A stretch of DNA of 34,644 nt from CAYUNA01 sp047629355 (GCA_047629355.1 JBLHWU010000041.1:1-34644); one strand, 5' to 3'; counted from the first letter of the stretch, positions 1 to 9,282 are shown. The notes: a model not told the origin generated them from the sequence alone. Numbers and translations are program-made.

Positions 1-156
1 TTTTTGTGTTTTTTAGAAGGGAAAAGGACAAGCATAATGGCCCAAGTTATTGAATCGTTTTTACTTAGTACGATGTCTTCGCCAAATGATGAATAATTGA
101 AAACAGAGTTATGTATTTATTTAGTAATCAAATAAATACAAATCTATCTTATTGTA

Positions 157-321
157 AATAGACTTGTTACCCTTTAATAAATTCTCGTCTGAAAATATCT
201 TTTTCCGCTATTTCCCTTTTAAAAATAATTCAATAGAGGGACTATTCAATGATTTTTTAAAGAAAACTAGCAAAAAAATCTAAATTTTATACAAATATTT
301 TAAAGAGTAACAAGTCTAATT
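157..321. repeat. MITE-like element, family 2, copy 1
   Basis: The ends are inverted repeats: TAGACTTGTTACCCTTTAA at the left and the near-complement TTAAAGAGTAACAAGTCTA at the right. The interior (185-300) is roughly 70% similar by eye to the interior of the element at 22598-22791, sharing the series ATCTTTTT-CGCTATTT-CC, then TTCAAT, then ATTTTTTAAAGAAAA. It holds no reading frame, so any movement would depend on a transposase encoded elsewhere. A 23-base copy of its left end recurs at 9369-9391. Confidence 0.6.
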
Positions 322-349
322 TATAATTCATTATTTTGCAAATACATTG

Positions 350-511
350 TTAGTGATGGTGAAAAAACAACTCCACCATTTAGATAGGGCAAATTTCCCT
401 TTCTTTTACTTGAAATTAGTCAAAGTATCAACAACTACCCTTTTTTCAAGTAAAAACGGAGAAAAATTATCCACTGTCTAAATGGCGGACTTATTCTTTC
501 ATCGTTACTAA
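350..511 (+). repeat. MITE-like element, family 1, copy A
   Basis: This 162-base element has imperfect terminal inverted repeats of about 37 bases: TTAGTGATGGTGAAA opens it, and its right end reads inward from the complement as TTAGTAACGATGAAA. Both ends carry a TA dinucleotide. The whole element is closely similar to the reverse complement of 5933-6093, including the interior. It has no coding capacity. The TA flanks would suit mobilisation by a Tc1/mariner-IS630-type transposase; that part is inference. Confidence 0.75.
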
Positions 512-570
512 GTTGTAAAAACTGCGTCTAATTATTGGCAAACAAAAATTAGAACAAAAATAATAAACTA

Positions 571-1587
571 TTGAAAAAACATGATATAGTCTCGTTCTGC
601 TTTTTCTTCTTTTTTGCGTTTTCATCAATGAATGCGCAAGATATTCATTTCTCCCAATTTTACAATTCTCCGATGAATTTGAATCCTGCCCTGACGGGTA
701 TTTTCAGAGGTGACCAACGGATTGTGGGTAATTATCGCAATCAATGGGAGGCTGTACCCGTGCCGTATCTGACGTTTTCGGGGGCGTATGACCAGAAGAT
801 TTATTTGAAAGCATTAGGCGATGGTTTTTTGGGTGGAGGATTGATTTTTAATTATGATAAATCGGGGGATGGCGAGATGATTTGGAGTCAATTGGGCGTA
901 AATGTTTCTTATACACAACCGTTGAGTGAGCAGTTATTTATTTCTGGAGGTTTTCAATATTTGTTCGGCAGTCGGCGGGTGAATCCCGATAAATTGAGTT
1001 GGGCAGAGCAATGGAATGGAGATATTTACGATGAAAATGTGAGTTTGACTGAAGATTTTAATGATAAAACGAAGGGGTTTTCGAGTCTTTCTGGAGGTGT
1101 GAATTTGCATTTTCAATTAGAGAATACGCGGACTAAAGCAGATGCTGGTGTTGGTTTATTTCATCTGAATCGACCAAGTGTTAACTTTTTTGAAGATAAA
1201 AAGATTTCGCTGCCCATGAAGGGTAACAGTTATGTGATTGGAACGATAGAAGTGCATCCAAAGATGGATGTGAGGGTGTTTGGGGTGCATAGTTTTCAGT
1301 CCAAATACAGTGAAGCAGTGTTCGGGGCGGCATTTCGGTATCATTTGAGTTTTCAGCGGAGTCGAGAGATTTCGATACAGTTAGGAACCAGTTTTCGGGT
1401 AGGAGATGCGCTGATTCCGACTTTCGAGGTACAATACCATGCGTTGCGAGTGGGGTTGAGTTATGACGTGAATACATCGGCATTTGAAGTAGCGACGCAG
1501 CAAAAAGGGGGACCAGAAATTTCGGTTGAATATATTATTACAAAAGTGAAATCAGTGAAAGTATTTAAGGCTTGTCCTATTTTTTGA
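571..1587 (+). CDS. PorP/SprF family type IX secretion system membrane protein
   Basis: Predicted outer-membrane beta-barrel of 338 residues in the PorP/SprF family. Members are associated with T9SS secretion, gliding or anchoring of surface proteins. After a hydrophobic signal peptide ending near MNAQ, the family signature follows directly (DIHFSQFYNSPMNLNPALTG, then YRNQW), with alternating amphipathic strands to the end. The start is TTG at 571: the first in-frame ATG falls inside the signal peptide at residue 20 and would remove its hydrophobic core. The OmpA-like gene follows within about 50 bases on the same strand, so the two are probably co-transcribed. PorP and OmpA genes often follow a giant adhesin gene in this phylum; none is visible upstream here. 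A second PorP/SprF gene lies at 25393-26499. Confidence 0.9.
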   Translation: MKKHDIVSFCFFFFFAFSSMNAQDIHFSQFYNSPMNLNPALTGIFRGDQRIVGNYRNQWEAVPVPYLTFSGAYDQKIYLKALGDGFLGGGLIFNYDKSGDGEMIWSQLGVNVSYTQPLSEQLFISGGFQYLFGSRRVNPDKLSWAEQWNGDIYDENVSLTEDFNDKTKGFSSLSGGVNLHFQLENTRTKADAGVGLFHLNRPSVNFFEDKKISLPMKGNSYVIGTIEVHPKMDVRVFGVHSFQSKYSEAVFGAAFRYHLSFQRSREISIQLGTSFRVGDALIPTFEVQYHALRVGLSYDVNTSAFEVATQQKGGPEISVEYIITKVKSVKVFKACPIF

Positions 1588-1633
1588 AAAACGATAAAAT
1601 TCTTAAACAACTTTGATGTTTAATTCATCCAAC

Positions 1634-3598
1634 ATGACATATAAATTTTTATTTATCTTCTCCTTCTTGGTTTTGGGAAACTCCATTTCTGGGCAGACAC
1701 TCAGGGCATTGGAAAAGGCGGCAACCAAAGCGTATGCTGCTGAAGACTATTATTCTGCAATGACTCATCTTGCGGATGCGTTGCAAATTGAGGATAAAAA
1801 CCCACGGCTTTGGTTTAAATATGCAGAAGTTTGTCGGCAGTTCAATGCGCACGATTTGGCGGAGGAATACTATACTAAAATTGTTGAAAATAATGATGCG
1901 AAGCAATTTCCGCTGACTTGGTTTTGGTTGGGAATGACGAAGAAAAAATTAGGGAAATACGATGATGCTATTGTGTGTTTTGAAGGTTTTAATAAGGTAC
2001 AATCAACTGAAAATCAATTTGGTAAGCAAGCAAAAGATGAAATAAAAGCCTGTCAGTGGGCGATGAATTTAGAGCCTGATTCTACCATGCAAACGAAGAT
2101 TATCCATTTGGATAAAAAGGTGAATACGCCATACTCTGAATTTGGGGGAATTGAGTTGGAAAACATGTTTTATTATACTTCATATCGCTATAAAAATAAG
2201 GAAGATAAACACGACCCGCCGCGTAATGTTTCTAAAAATCTATACGCTACAAAAGAGGCTAAAGGGCGGTTGATGAAACGCAATTTTAATGCTGATGAGA
2301 AGCTAACGGCGCACACGGCTTTTGGGAATAATCAGCGTAGAATTTATTTTACTATTTGTGAGTATGTGAACGCTGGAAAAATTCGATGCGACCTTTTTTA
2401 TAAAGAATTGGATAAACGAAACCGCTGGAAAATGGCTTCTGTAAAATTGCCAGAAACGATTAATTTAGTAGGATTTACAGTAACGCACCCTGCGATTGGT
2501 TTTGATTCGTTGACACAAAAGGAAGTGCTGTTTTTTGTTTCTGATAAAAAAGGAGGAAAAGGAGGATTGGATATTTGGTATTCTGAAATTGAGGGTGAAA
2601 AGTTTTCTGAACCAAAGAATTTAGCAGCCGTTAATACGAAGAAAGACGACATTACACCGTTTTTTCACAATGCGACACAGACACTATTTTTTAGTTCGGA
2701 TGGACATCAGAATATGGGTGGATATGATGTTTTCAAAATAAAAAAAGTAGTAGATTGGGAGGCAGTTGAGAATATGGGAGTACCGCTGAATTCCAGTTTT
2801 AACGACCTTTATTTTACGATGAATGAAACGTCAGAAAAAGCCTACTTTTCCTCAAATAGACCCGGCTCTTTTTATTTAGATAAAAGTAATAAAACTTGTT
2901 GTTACGATATCTACAAAGCTGATTTTAAGGAAGTTGAACCAATTCCTGCCGTTACGTCAAATGTAGCGGAGTTACCCACTCCAGAACCTGAACTACCTAA
3001 AGCGCTACCTGTTCCAACAAATTTACAAGATTTTTTACCTCTCGCTTTGTACTTTCACAATGACGAACCTGACCGCCGAACGCGTCGAACGTACACCAAA
3101 AAATCCTATGAAAATACCTATTTGACCTACTACAATCGCAAGCAAGAATACCTCACTGAATACACGAAACCACTGGATGAAGAGCAAACTTTTGAGGCAG
3201 AACAATTGATTGATGATTTTTTTGAAGATGAAGTACGGAAGGGTTACGAGCATCTGTTTTTGTTTTCTGATATTTTATTAAAACGATTAGAAAAAGGGGA
3301 AACGGTCGAGATTTTTATCAAAGGTTATACCAGTCCGCGCGCAAAAGGGGATTATAATTTATCGCTGGGAAAACGGCGGATTAGCAGTTTGCGCAATCAT
3401 TTTGATACGCATCGAAACGGGATTTTTCTATCTTATCTAAATACAAAAAATTTGATTGTAACCGAGCGTTCTTTTGGAGAAACGACGGCTTCGACGAACG
3501 TGAGTGATGACTTAGAAGATATGCGAAATTCGGTTTATAGTGTAGGTGCAGCTAAGGAACGAAGGGTGGAAATTGTGGAAATTATGGTAGGGAAGTAA
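1634..3598 (+). CDS. OmpA family protein with TPR and PD40 repeats
   Basis: Envelope protein with a signal peptide (MTYKFLFIF... ending GQ). An N-terminal TPR region spans about residues 20-140 (AAEDYYSAMTHLADAL and similar helices). PD40/WD40-like beta-propeller blades follow (LFFVSDKKGGKGGLDIWYSE and LFFSSDGHQNMGGYDVF). A proline-rich linker leads to a C-terminal OmpA-like domain with the peptidoglycan-binding type motif GYTSPRAKGDYNLSLGKRR. In this family the OmpA domain holds the cell wall while the propeller region contacts partners. The architecture resembles PorE-type T9SS proteins, but one-to-one equivalence cannot be claimed. The reading frame is open from a TTG at 1613 and ATG at 1616; ATG 1634 gives a compact signal peptide and is preferred. 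It probably forms an operon with the preceding PorP gene. Confidence 0.85.
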   Translation: MTYKFLFIFSFLVLGNSISGQTLRALEKAATKAYAAEDYYSAMTHLADALQIEDKNPRLWFKYAEVCRQFNAHDLAEEYYTKIVENNDAKQFPLTWFWLGMTKKKLGKYDDAIVCFEGFNKVQSTENQFGKQAKDEIKACQWAMNLEPDSTMQTKIIHLDKKVNTPYSEFGGIELENMFYYTSYRYKNKEDKHDPPRNVSKNLYATKEAKGRLMKRNFNADEKLTAHTAFGNNQRRIYFTICEYVNAGKIRCDLFYKELDKRNRWKMASVKLPETINLVGFTVTHPAIGFDSLTQKEVLFFVSDKKGGKGGLDIWYSEIEGEKFSEPKNLAAVNTKKDDITPFFHNATQTLFFSSDGHQNMGGYDVFKIKKVVDWEAVENMGVPLNSSFNDLYFTMNETSEKAYFSSNRPGSFYLDKSNKTCCYDIYKADFKEVEPIPAVTSNVAELPTPEPELPKALPVPTNLQDFLPLALYFHNDEPDRRTRRTYTKKSYENTYLTYYNRKQEYLTEYTKPLDEEQTFEAEQLIDDFFEDEVRKGYEHLFLFSDILLKRLEKGETVEIFIKGYTSPRAKGDYNLSLGKRRISSLRNHFDTHRNGIFLSYLNTKNLIVTERSFGETTASTNVSDDLEDMRNSVYSVGAAKERRVEIVEIMVGK

Positions 3599-3603
3599 AA
3601 GAG

Positions 3604-3677
3604 AGATTTAGGTATTTAGAAGTTTGAATATTTGGAAAATATGATTTCTCTAAATATCCAAAATTCTAAATATCTTT
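3604..3677. terminator. AT-rich palindrome between convergent genes
   Basis: The spacer between the OmpA gene and the convergent haloperoxidase gene is an imperfect inverted repeat: the left arm contains GATTTAGGTATTTAGAAGTT and the right arm AAATTCTAAATATC. It could stop transcription from both sides. There is no classical G+C-rich stem with a T tract, so the assignment is tentative. Confidence 0.4.
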
Positions 3678-5841
3678 AACGCTGCAAAACAATCTTCTCC
3701 TGCAAGACTTTATCCCCATTTTCGTCAAACCCAACCAAAATATACATACCCGAAACAGGTGCCGAAAAATCAATAAAAGATTCATTATCCATAAATTCAA
3801 CTGTTTCTTCTAAGACAAATTGACCACTCCGAGTATACAATTTTACCTGCATTTTACCTTCGTATTCTTTGAAAACTTTAACCCGACAATCCGTTGGATT
3901 AGGATAAATTGTTACAGCAGGAACCGTCGGGTTTTCAGGTGTTTTATCAAAATATTCGACTGCTTTTGCGTAAGCATCCAAACCAATTTCGTGCCCAATC
4001 AATCGCCCAGGCATATCATCTGCAGGAGGGTGAATGCCGCCCCAAATGCGCGATAAACTACATTGGTCACTGGCATCTCGATACGTTGCCCATTGTAAAG
4101 TAACATCCTCACTTGGTCCATCTTCAAATACTAAAAAAGCATTTTTTTGACAATAAAACTCACCCATACCGCCTGGGAAAAAGGAGTCACCCGTGTATGC
4201 TGTCAGTACCTCGGCGGCTGCCCGACTATAAGTAGAATGCCCAGAAACATAGCCGGCAAACGGTGGGGTAACAAAAGTTGAGCGTTGATAAGGGCGCCAT
4301 GCCTTCGCATCTATCCAGTCCACACCTGCATAGTCAAAAGCGGGGTTTTCAATAGCGTCATGTCCCAACCAAGTGCGGACGCGGAGGTAATCTTCTCCAT
4401 TGGTGTATGTTGCCAATTCCACAAATCCAGGATAAAGCGGAAGTCCTCTTGGGTCATAAAGCGGTAGATTTGGGTCGGTGCTTTGTCCTAATTTAGCCAT
4501 TCCTCGAATCGCCGAAACTGGGCGAATGTAATCATACCAACCTTTGATGCCCCAAGCTGCAATGGCTGCATCGTGCATCGCACCACCGAGTGTAAAATAT
4601 GCTTTGACATCCCATTCTAAGTCACTTACGATTTCGCCTGCACCGCCTATTTTTTTGACCAAATCTGGCTGGTCGTTCACATAATTTAAAATGGTAAACC
4701 AGTGTCCTGGTGGTGTTTCGGAATCTGGTCCATCTGCCCAAAATTCAGCTAAAACGCGGGCATAATCTCCTCGTTTTATCAACTGTGGTTCGTAAGGTTG
4801 ACCCGTTGTTGGATTGACAGAATGCCCAATACTTTGGTCGCCACCTTCATAAAAATTGTAGAAATCTTGCAATCCATCAGTCATCGTCGGATAGTCTTGA
4901 ATATTGCCGATGGAGGCAGGAGAAATGTCCCAAATAACCCCGTCGTCAGGCGTCAGATGTGCGCCCCAAACGGAGACCATTGTATGTCCCCATTGATATT
5001 CTTGAATTTCTTCGCTGGCAATGTTTTCTAGCAATGGCGGTGTTCCTGGATCGTGATATACCCAGTAATCAAAGTCGTCGCGGTTGTAAATAGTCAAATC
5101 TTCTTCCTTCAAAGCAAACGGAGAAACTTGTCCCCATTCTGGACTCAAAAAATTAGGAATATTATTCGAGGAAGCATTGCCGCCTTGGTCTACAAAAACA
5201 TCGAAAGATAGTGGTTGCCAACGGTTAAAATCAGTGATTGTAGGATTGCTGTACCCTAAAACTCGGAGTGGGGGATTGGCGGGTTCGTAAAATTGATTGG
5301 CGTAGCCGTCTGCTTCATTCGAACCATCTTGCAAGCCAAAAGCAATCAATTGAGCAGCGACATAATTGCCAAATTCTGCTGCGCCACAATGGTAATTGGT
5401 GGAAATATTATTGATATCGTATCCTAATGCTTGCATGTGAGCATCCAAGTTATCTAAAATATCAGCTACAAAAGGAGCATTGATAAATCTTTGTTTCATT
5501 AGGCGATACATGGCGAAACTAATGGCTTTTTCGCGGTCAGCGTCCATATTTAGTGTTGGCAGTGTTTCCAAAAATCCACAGTAGAACCCATCAATTGTCT
5601 TACCTAAAAAATAAGTGTCAGCCGTTTTTTCATAGGCTGCCCAAATGTCGTACATGGCGACGGAGGTGTGGAATAAATTGCGGGCATGAATGGTTGGTCT
5701 GGCAAAGTCTCGTCGGATGGCTTCCAGCATAATTTCGTTCCATTCACGGGCGATGGAGGTTTGCGCCATTTGGATAGTTGAAAAAAGTAAACTGAAAGTA
5801 ACCGCTAAGGTTGTTATTTTAAAAAAGCGTGATGGTTGCAT
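3676..5841 (-). CDS. Vanadium-dependent haloperoxidase / PAP2-type protein, T9SS-secreted
   Basis: Secreted enzyme of the vanadium haloperoxidase/PAP2 phosphatase fold. The three family motifs are in order: K433-x6-R440-P (KGWYDYIRP), VSGH with H535, and SR-x5-H604-x3-D (SRIWGGIHPPADD). These residues bind vanadate or phosphate in characterised members; the usual PSGH reads VSGH here. A signal peptide opens the protein (MQPSRFFKITTLAVTFSLLF) and a T9SS type A sorting domain closes it (VTIYPNPTDCRVKVF to the end), so it should cross the outer membrane by T9SS. The frame extends to a TTG at 5865, but ATG 5841 gives the better signal peptide. The sequence cannot separate halide oxidation from acid phosphatase activity. 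Its 3' end converges on the OmpA gene. Confidence 0.88.
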   Translation of the reverse strand: MQPSRFFKITTLAVTFSLLFSTIQMAQTSIAREWNEIMLEAIRRDFARPTIHARNLFHTSVAMYDIWAAYEKTADTYFLGKTIDGFYCGFLETLPTLNMDADREKAISFAMYRLMKQRFINAPFVADILDNLDAHMQALGYDINNISTNYHCGAAEFGNYVAAQLIAFGLQDGSNEADGYANQFYEPANPPLRVLGYSNPTITDFNRWQPLSFDVFVDQGGNASSNNIPNFLSPEWGQVSPFALKEEDLTIYNRDDFDYWVYHDPGTPPLLENIASEEIQEYQWGHTMVSVWGAHLTPDDGVIWDISPASIGNIQDYPTMTDGLQDFYNFYEGGDQSIGHSVNPTTGQPYEPQLIKRGDYARVLAEFWADGPDSETPPGHWFTILNYVNDQPDLVKKIGGAGEIVSDLEWDVKAYFTLGGAMHDAAIAAWGIKGWYDYIRPVSAIRGMAKLGQSTDPNLPLYDPRGLPLYPGFVELATYTNGEDYLRVRTWLGHDAIENPAFDYAGVDWIDAKAWRPYQRSTFVTPPFAGYVSGHSTYSRAAAEVLTAYTGDSFFPGGMGEFYCQKNAFLVFEDGPSEDVTLQWATYRDASDQCSLSRIWGGIHPPADDMPGRLIGHEIGLDAYAKAVEYFDKTPENPTVPAVTIYPNPTDCRVKVFKEYEGKMQVKLYTRSGQFVLEETVEFMDNESFIDFSAPVSGMYILVGFDENGDKVLQEKIVLQR

Positions 5842-5932
5842 AGTTTTAAACGTTTTTGAATTCAAAATTACTAAAAATGTAGAGACCTGACCTGCTTTTT
5901 TAATATGAAAAAATTACTTATTTTTACATAAT

Positions 5933-6093
5933 AAGTAACGGTGAAAGAATAGATTCCCCATTTAGACAGTGGATAATTTTTCTCAGTTTTTACTTAAAAG
6001 AAGGATAATTGTTGATACTTTGACTGATTTCAAGTGAAAAATGAGGGAAATTTGCCCTGTCTAAATGGCGGAGTTATTTTTTTACCGTTACTA
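5933..6093 (-). repeat. MITE-like element, family 1, copy B
   Basis: This 161-base element closely matches the reverse complement of 350-511 along its whole length. The terminal repeats read AAGTAACGGTGAAAGAATA at the left and, from the complement of the right end, AGTAACGGTAAAAAAATAAC, followed in both by a CCATTTAGACAG-type block. No reading frame is present. Confidence 0.75.
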
Positions 6094-6150
6094 AGTAACG
6101 GTGAAAGAATAAGTTCCCCAACTATCCTCGTTTATTTTGGTCTTAGTTTT
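6092..6150 (+). repeat. Half copy of a family 1 MITE, head-to-head with copy B
   Basis: One terminal repeat (TAAGTAACGGTGAAAGAATA) runs into TTTATTTTGGTCTTAG, which matches the end of copy C (11877-12061) rather than that of copy B. No matching second end is found before the M28 gene at 6190. The join with copy B forms the palindrome ACCGTTACTAAGTAACGGT. Confidence 0.6.
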
Positions 6151-6189
6151 TGCTTTTGAAAAACTACTAAATCATTTAAAAAAATATCA

Positions 6190-7941
6190 ATGCGAATCAT
6201 TCTACCTATTTTATTATTTTTTTCTACTAACGTTTTTTGTCAAAACAATATTTTAGTTACGAATCCTATCGTCGAAGACATTATGTTGGGCAATTACAAT
6301 CCTGTCGACTATGCTGCGATGCAAATTATTGACCAACCTGAAGATATTATTGCAGCAATTCAAGCAGGCGTTTCGTCAGAAATGATGAAGAGCTATTTAC
6401 TCGAATTAAATATTTTTGAAACTCGACATACTTCCTCCGATACCGTTTCTAATGTGAACGGATTTGGGGCAGCAAGACGTTGGGCCGTTGGAAAATTTGC
6501 AGATTGGAGTATAGAAAACGACAATCGTTTGATCCCATTTTATTTGCAATTTGACCAAGATATCTGCGGCGTGGGGCAACATCGAAATGCCTGTGCTATT
6601 CTACCCGGTATGGATGTGGAAGACCCGTCTATATTGGTGATTGAAGCACACATGGATAGCCGCTGCGACGAGGCTTGTAACGTCGATTGTACTGCAATGG
6701 GCATGGAAGACAATGGTAGTGGAACGGCTTTGGTGATTGAATTGGCGCGAGTGATGAGTCAGTTTTCTTTTAATCACAGTATCGTTTTTATGTGTACGAC
6801 TGGTGAGGAACAAGGTCTTTTTGGAGCGAATGCTTTTGTAGATTTTTGTACTCAAAAAGGCGTAAAAGTGAAAGCTGTTTTTAATAATGACATCGTGGGT
6901 GGTATCGTTTGTGGAGAGACGTCAAGTGCGCCTTCGTGCCCAGGTTTGGGGGATGTGGACAGTACGCAGGTACGGTTATTTTCAGCATCGGGCGCATCCA
7001 AACAATTGTCGAGATTTAATAAATTGCAGTATCAAGAAGAGTTGGTCGATATGGTGGAGGTACCAATGATGTTGACAATTATGTCTGCCGAAGACCGAAC
7101 GGGGCGGGGCGGTGACCACATTCCTTTCCGTCAAAATGGCTTTGCAGCGATGCGTTTTACTTCTGCAAATGAACACGGTGATGCGAATTCGAGTGACCCT
7201 GATTATCATGACCGACAACATACATCGGATGATATTTTGGGCGTTGATACCAACGGTGATATGGAATTGGATAGCTTTTTTGTGGATTTCAATTATCTCG
7301 CGCGCAATGCGGTCATTAATGGCGTTTCGGCAGGCATGGCAGCACTCGGGCCAGTGACGCCGAGCTACGAAGGCTTTCGGGTGAATGATGGCGATTCGGT
7401 GCGTATTGACATTACCGATGATTTGGATTATTTATCTTATCGTGTTTTTTCGCGTACGAATATGCAAGATTTTGATACGATTTATACCCTGGTCGGTGAT
7501 AAATCTATTAAAATTCCATATGGAACGGGTGGTGGCGTTATCAATAGTATCAGCGTTGCTTCGGTTGATGAAAATGGCATCGAAAGTCTATTTACACCAG
7601 AAAAATTCTTATTTCCGATTATTAATGCAGCTGGCGAAGTGCTAGAAGAACCTTCGGAAACACCAAAAAAAGTAGCTACGTTGTATCAAAATCGACCTAA
7701 TCCATTTGATGAATCGACCGCAATCAACTTTTTTGTGCATGAAAATACGAATATTCAAGAAGTTCATTTAGGTATTTTCGATATCAATGGTCAAGAGATA
7801 AATCGCATTCCAACAGCTTTCAAAAAAGGCTTGAATGAGGTGATTTATACGCATGGTTACAATCAAGTGGGGACGTATATTTATTCGCTGGTGATTGATG
7901 GAGTCGTAGTAGATTCAAGGAGGATGATTTTTGCAAATTAA
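6190..7941 (+). CDS. M28 family zinc aminopeptidase with T9SS sorting domain
   Basis: Secreted zinc metallopeptidase of family M28. The expected metal and catalytic residues are visible in order: H154 in EAHMD, bridging D174 in GMEDNGSGT, catalytic E206 and ligand E207 in TGEEQGLFGA, D234 in FNNDIVGG and H310 in GGDHIPF. The complete set suggests an active two-zinc enzyme that removes N-terminal residues from peptides. A signal peptide (MRIILPILLFFSTNVFCQ) precedes it. After the catalytic domain comes a beta-rich region (about 375-480), then a T9SS type A sorting domain (LYQNRPNPFDESTAINF to the end). The stop codon lies at the edge of a repeat fragment (see 7939-7978). Confidence 0.92.
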   Translation: MRIILPILLFFSTNVFCQNNILVTNPIVEDIMLGNYNPVDYAAMQIIDQPEDIIAAIQAGVSSEMMKSYLLELNIFETRHTSSDTVSNVNGFGAARRWAVGKFADWSIENDNRLIPFYLQFDQDICGVGQHRNACAILPGMDVEDPSILVIEAHMDSRCDEACNVDCTAMGMEDNGSGTALVIELARVMSQFSFNHSIVFMCTTGEEQGLFGANAFVDFCTQKGVKVKAVFNNDIVGGIVCGETSSAPSCPGLGDVDSTQVRLFSASGASKQLSRFNKLQYQEELVDMVEVPMMLTIMSAEDRTGRGGDHIPFRQNGFAAMRFTSANEHGDANSSDPDYHDRQHTSDDILGVDTNGDMELDSFFVDFNYLARNAVINGVSAGMAALGPVTPSYEGFRVNDGDSVRIDITDDLDYLSYRVFSRTNMQDFDTIYTLVGDKSIKIPYGTGGGVINSISVASVDENGIESLFTPEKFLFPIINAAGEVLEEPSETPKKVATLYQNRPNPFDESTAINFFVHENTNIQEVHLGIFDINGQEINRIPTAFKKGLNEVIYTHGYNQVGTYIYSLVIDGVVVDSRRMIFAN

Positions 7942-7978
7942 TAACCACGCGTTACTTAATAGCTATTACGCGTTACCA
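7939..7978 (-). repeat. Isolated end of a family 2 MITE at a stop codon
   Basis: Read on the minus strand, this stretch contains TTAAGTAACGCGTGGTTATTAAT, shown here only to name its match: the left end of the element at 22598 has TTAAGTAACGCGTAGTAATT. The TAA stop of the M28 gene (7939-7941) is part of it. ACGCGTTAC also occurs twice within 30 bases here. Confidence 0.4.
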
Positions 7979-7986
7979 AAAATCAA

Positions 7987-9237
7987 TTAAATATCCTCTA
8001 AAATCTGCTTCAAAATGCGCGTTGTCGCTCCCTGATTTTCTTTCAAATATCCAACTGCTTTTTCTGACGCATTTGTATAAAAAGAAGCTTTCTGTAATTG
8101 TTTAAAAATAGCCTCCAATCCCATTTCGTTTTGAATAGAAAACGCCCCACCATTTTCGACTAAAGTCACCGCTTCAGGAAACTTTTTATACTTCGTTCCA
8201 AAAATAACAGGCAATCCAAAAGCAATCGGTTCTAAGGTATTGTGAATACCACTGCCAAAGCCGCCACCGATGTACGCAATCTTGCCAAAACGATATAAAT
8301 GAGCAAGCATTCCGATATTGTCAATAATTAAAACGCGGGCATTGCCGACGCCGTTTTTTACGGCATTGGAATAGGTGATATTGGGAATGGTTAGCTTTTT
8401 TTGAATGTTTGAAATATGTGCTTTATCAATTTCGTGCGGCGCAATGATCGTTTTATAATTATTTGATAATGAATTGTTTATAAAAGGAGTTAAAATGTCC
8501 TCATCTGCTTCCCAAGTACTGCCACCTATTAAAATATTGGGATTTTTTTTACAAAATTCAGCAATAATGGGGAAGGGTTTTTCTTCGGATTGAATGGCTA
8601 AAACACGGTCGATTCGGGTATCCCCTGCGATGTAGATATTTTGAAAATGAAAACACTTTAATAACTGAAGTGATGCTTTGTCTTGCAAAAATAAGGCATC
8701 AAAACAACTTAGCATTTCGCGGTGCAAATCACCATACCATTTAAAAAATGGCTGTGATTTTCTAAAAATAGCGGAAATTAAATAGGTCGGAACTTTTGCT
8801 TGTTTTAGCGAATTTAAATAATGAAACCAAAACTCATATTTGACAAAAATTGCTATTTTAGGGTTGACAATTTCGAGAAATTTTTGCGCGTTTTTTTGAC
8901 CATCAGCAGGAAGATAAACGACGGCGTCTGCGAGCGGATAATTGTGTCGAATTTCGTAGCCAGAAGGAGAGTAGAAAGTTAGTAGAATCTTCGTGTTCGG
9001 TTGATTTTTTTTGATAGCTTCTATCAGTGGTCGGCCTTGTTCAAATTCGCCTAAGGATGCACAGTGAATCCAAATTGGGCGTTCAGGGAAAGTCAGGTTT
9101 TTTTTAAAATTATCTTCCCAATTGGCGCGACCTTCCATCCATTTTTTTGCTTTTGGATTAAAAGGGGCAGCTATCCAAATGCTGAAATGGTAGCTTTGGA
9201 TGGCAATGTTGTAAAGGAAAAGGGAGATTAATTTCAT
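7987..9237 (-). CDS. waaA: 3-deoxy-D-manno-octulosonic acid (Kdo) transferase
   Basis: Glycosyltransferase of family GT30 (WaaA/KdtA), which moves Kdo from CMP-Kdo to the lipid A precursor at the inner face of the cytoplasmic membrane. Hallmarks are an N-terminal hydrophobic anchor, the acceptor-side motif ASLGEFEQGRPLIEAI with the catalytic glutamate of the GE motif, the GGSTWEADEDI motif at the start of the C-terminal Rossmann domain, and the donor-binding stretch IGGGFGSGIHNTLEPIAFG followed by PVIFGTKYKKF. The length of 416 residues fits the family. The frame is open from a TTG at 9267, but ATG 9237 places the membrane anchor at the N-terminus and is preferred. It is the clearest evidence in the window for a Gram-negative LPS-type envelope. 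Confidence 0.93.
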   Translation of the reverse strand: MKLISLFLYNIAIQSYHFSIWIAAPFNPKAKKWMEGRANWEDNFKKNLTFPERPIWIHCASLGEFEQGRPLIEAIKKNQPNTKILLTFYSPSGYEIRHNYPLADAVVYLPADGQKNAQKFLEIVNPKIAIFVKYEFWFHYLNSLKQAKVPTYLISAIFRKSQPFFKWYGDLHREMLSCFDALFLQDKASLQLLKCFHFQNIYIAGDTRIDRVLAIQSEEKPFPIIAEFCKKNPNILIGGSTWEADEDILTPFINNSLSNNYKTIIAPHEIDKAHISNIQKKLTIPNITYSNAVKNGVGNARVLIIDNIGMLAHLYRFGKIAYIGGGFGSGIHNTLEPIAFGLPVIFGTKYKKFPEAVTLVENGGAFSIQNEMGLEAIFKQLQKASFYTNASEKAVGYLKENQGATTRILKQILEDI

Positions 9238-9282
9238 GCTTGAATATGTAGAATGGCAAGGAATCAAACTTAGAAAAAAGTA

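Larger units (their letters stand above)
1..570. other. Intergenic region made mostly of inverted-repeat elements
   Basis: No convincing gene lies here. The first 40 bases resemble the right arm of the palindromic element at 30027-30165. A MITE-like element of family 2 occupies about 157-321 and one of family 1 about 350-511. Only about 60 bases separate the second element from the TTG start of the PorP gene at 571, so the promoter of that gene must lie within or beside the repeat. A short open frame reaches a stop at 94-96, but it overlaps the repeat remnant and is not trusted. Confidence 0.6.
5842..6189. other. Divergent intergenic region holding MITE copies
   Basis: This region separates the divergent haloperoxidase and M28 peptidase genes. 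Nearly all of it is one full family 1 element (5933-6093) joined directly to a half element (about 6092-6150). The promoters of both genes must sit in the short flanks or in the repeats themselves. Confidence 0.6.

Noticed and set aside
1..96. Open frame entering from the left edge and ending in TAA, possibly the C-terminus of a gene
   Set aside because: Its first 40 bases match the right arm of the palindromic element at 30027-30165, and the residues show no recognisable motif.
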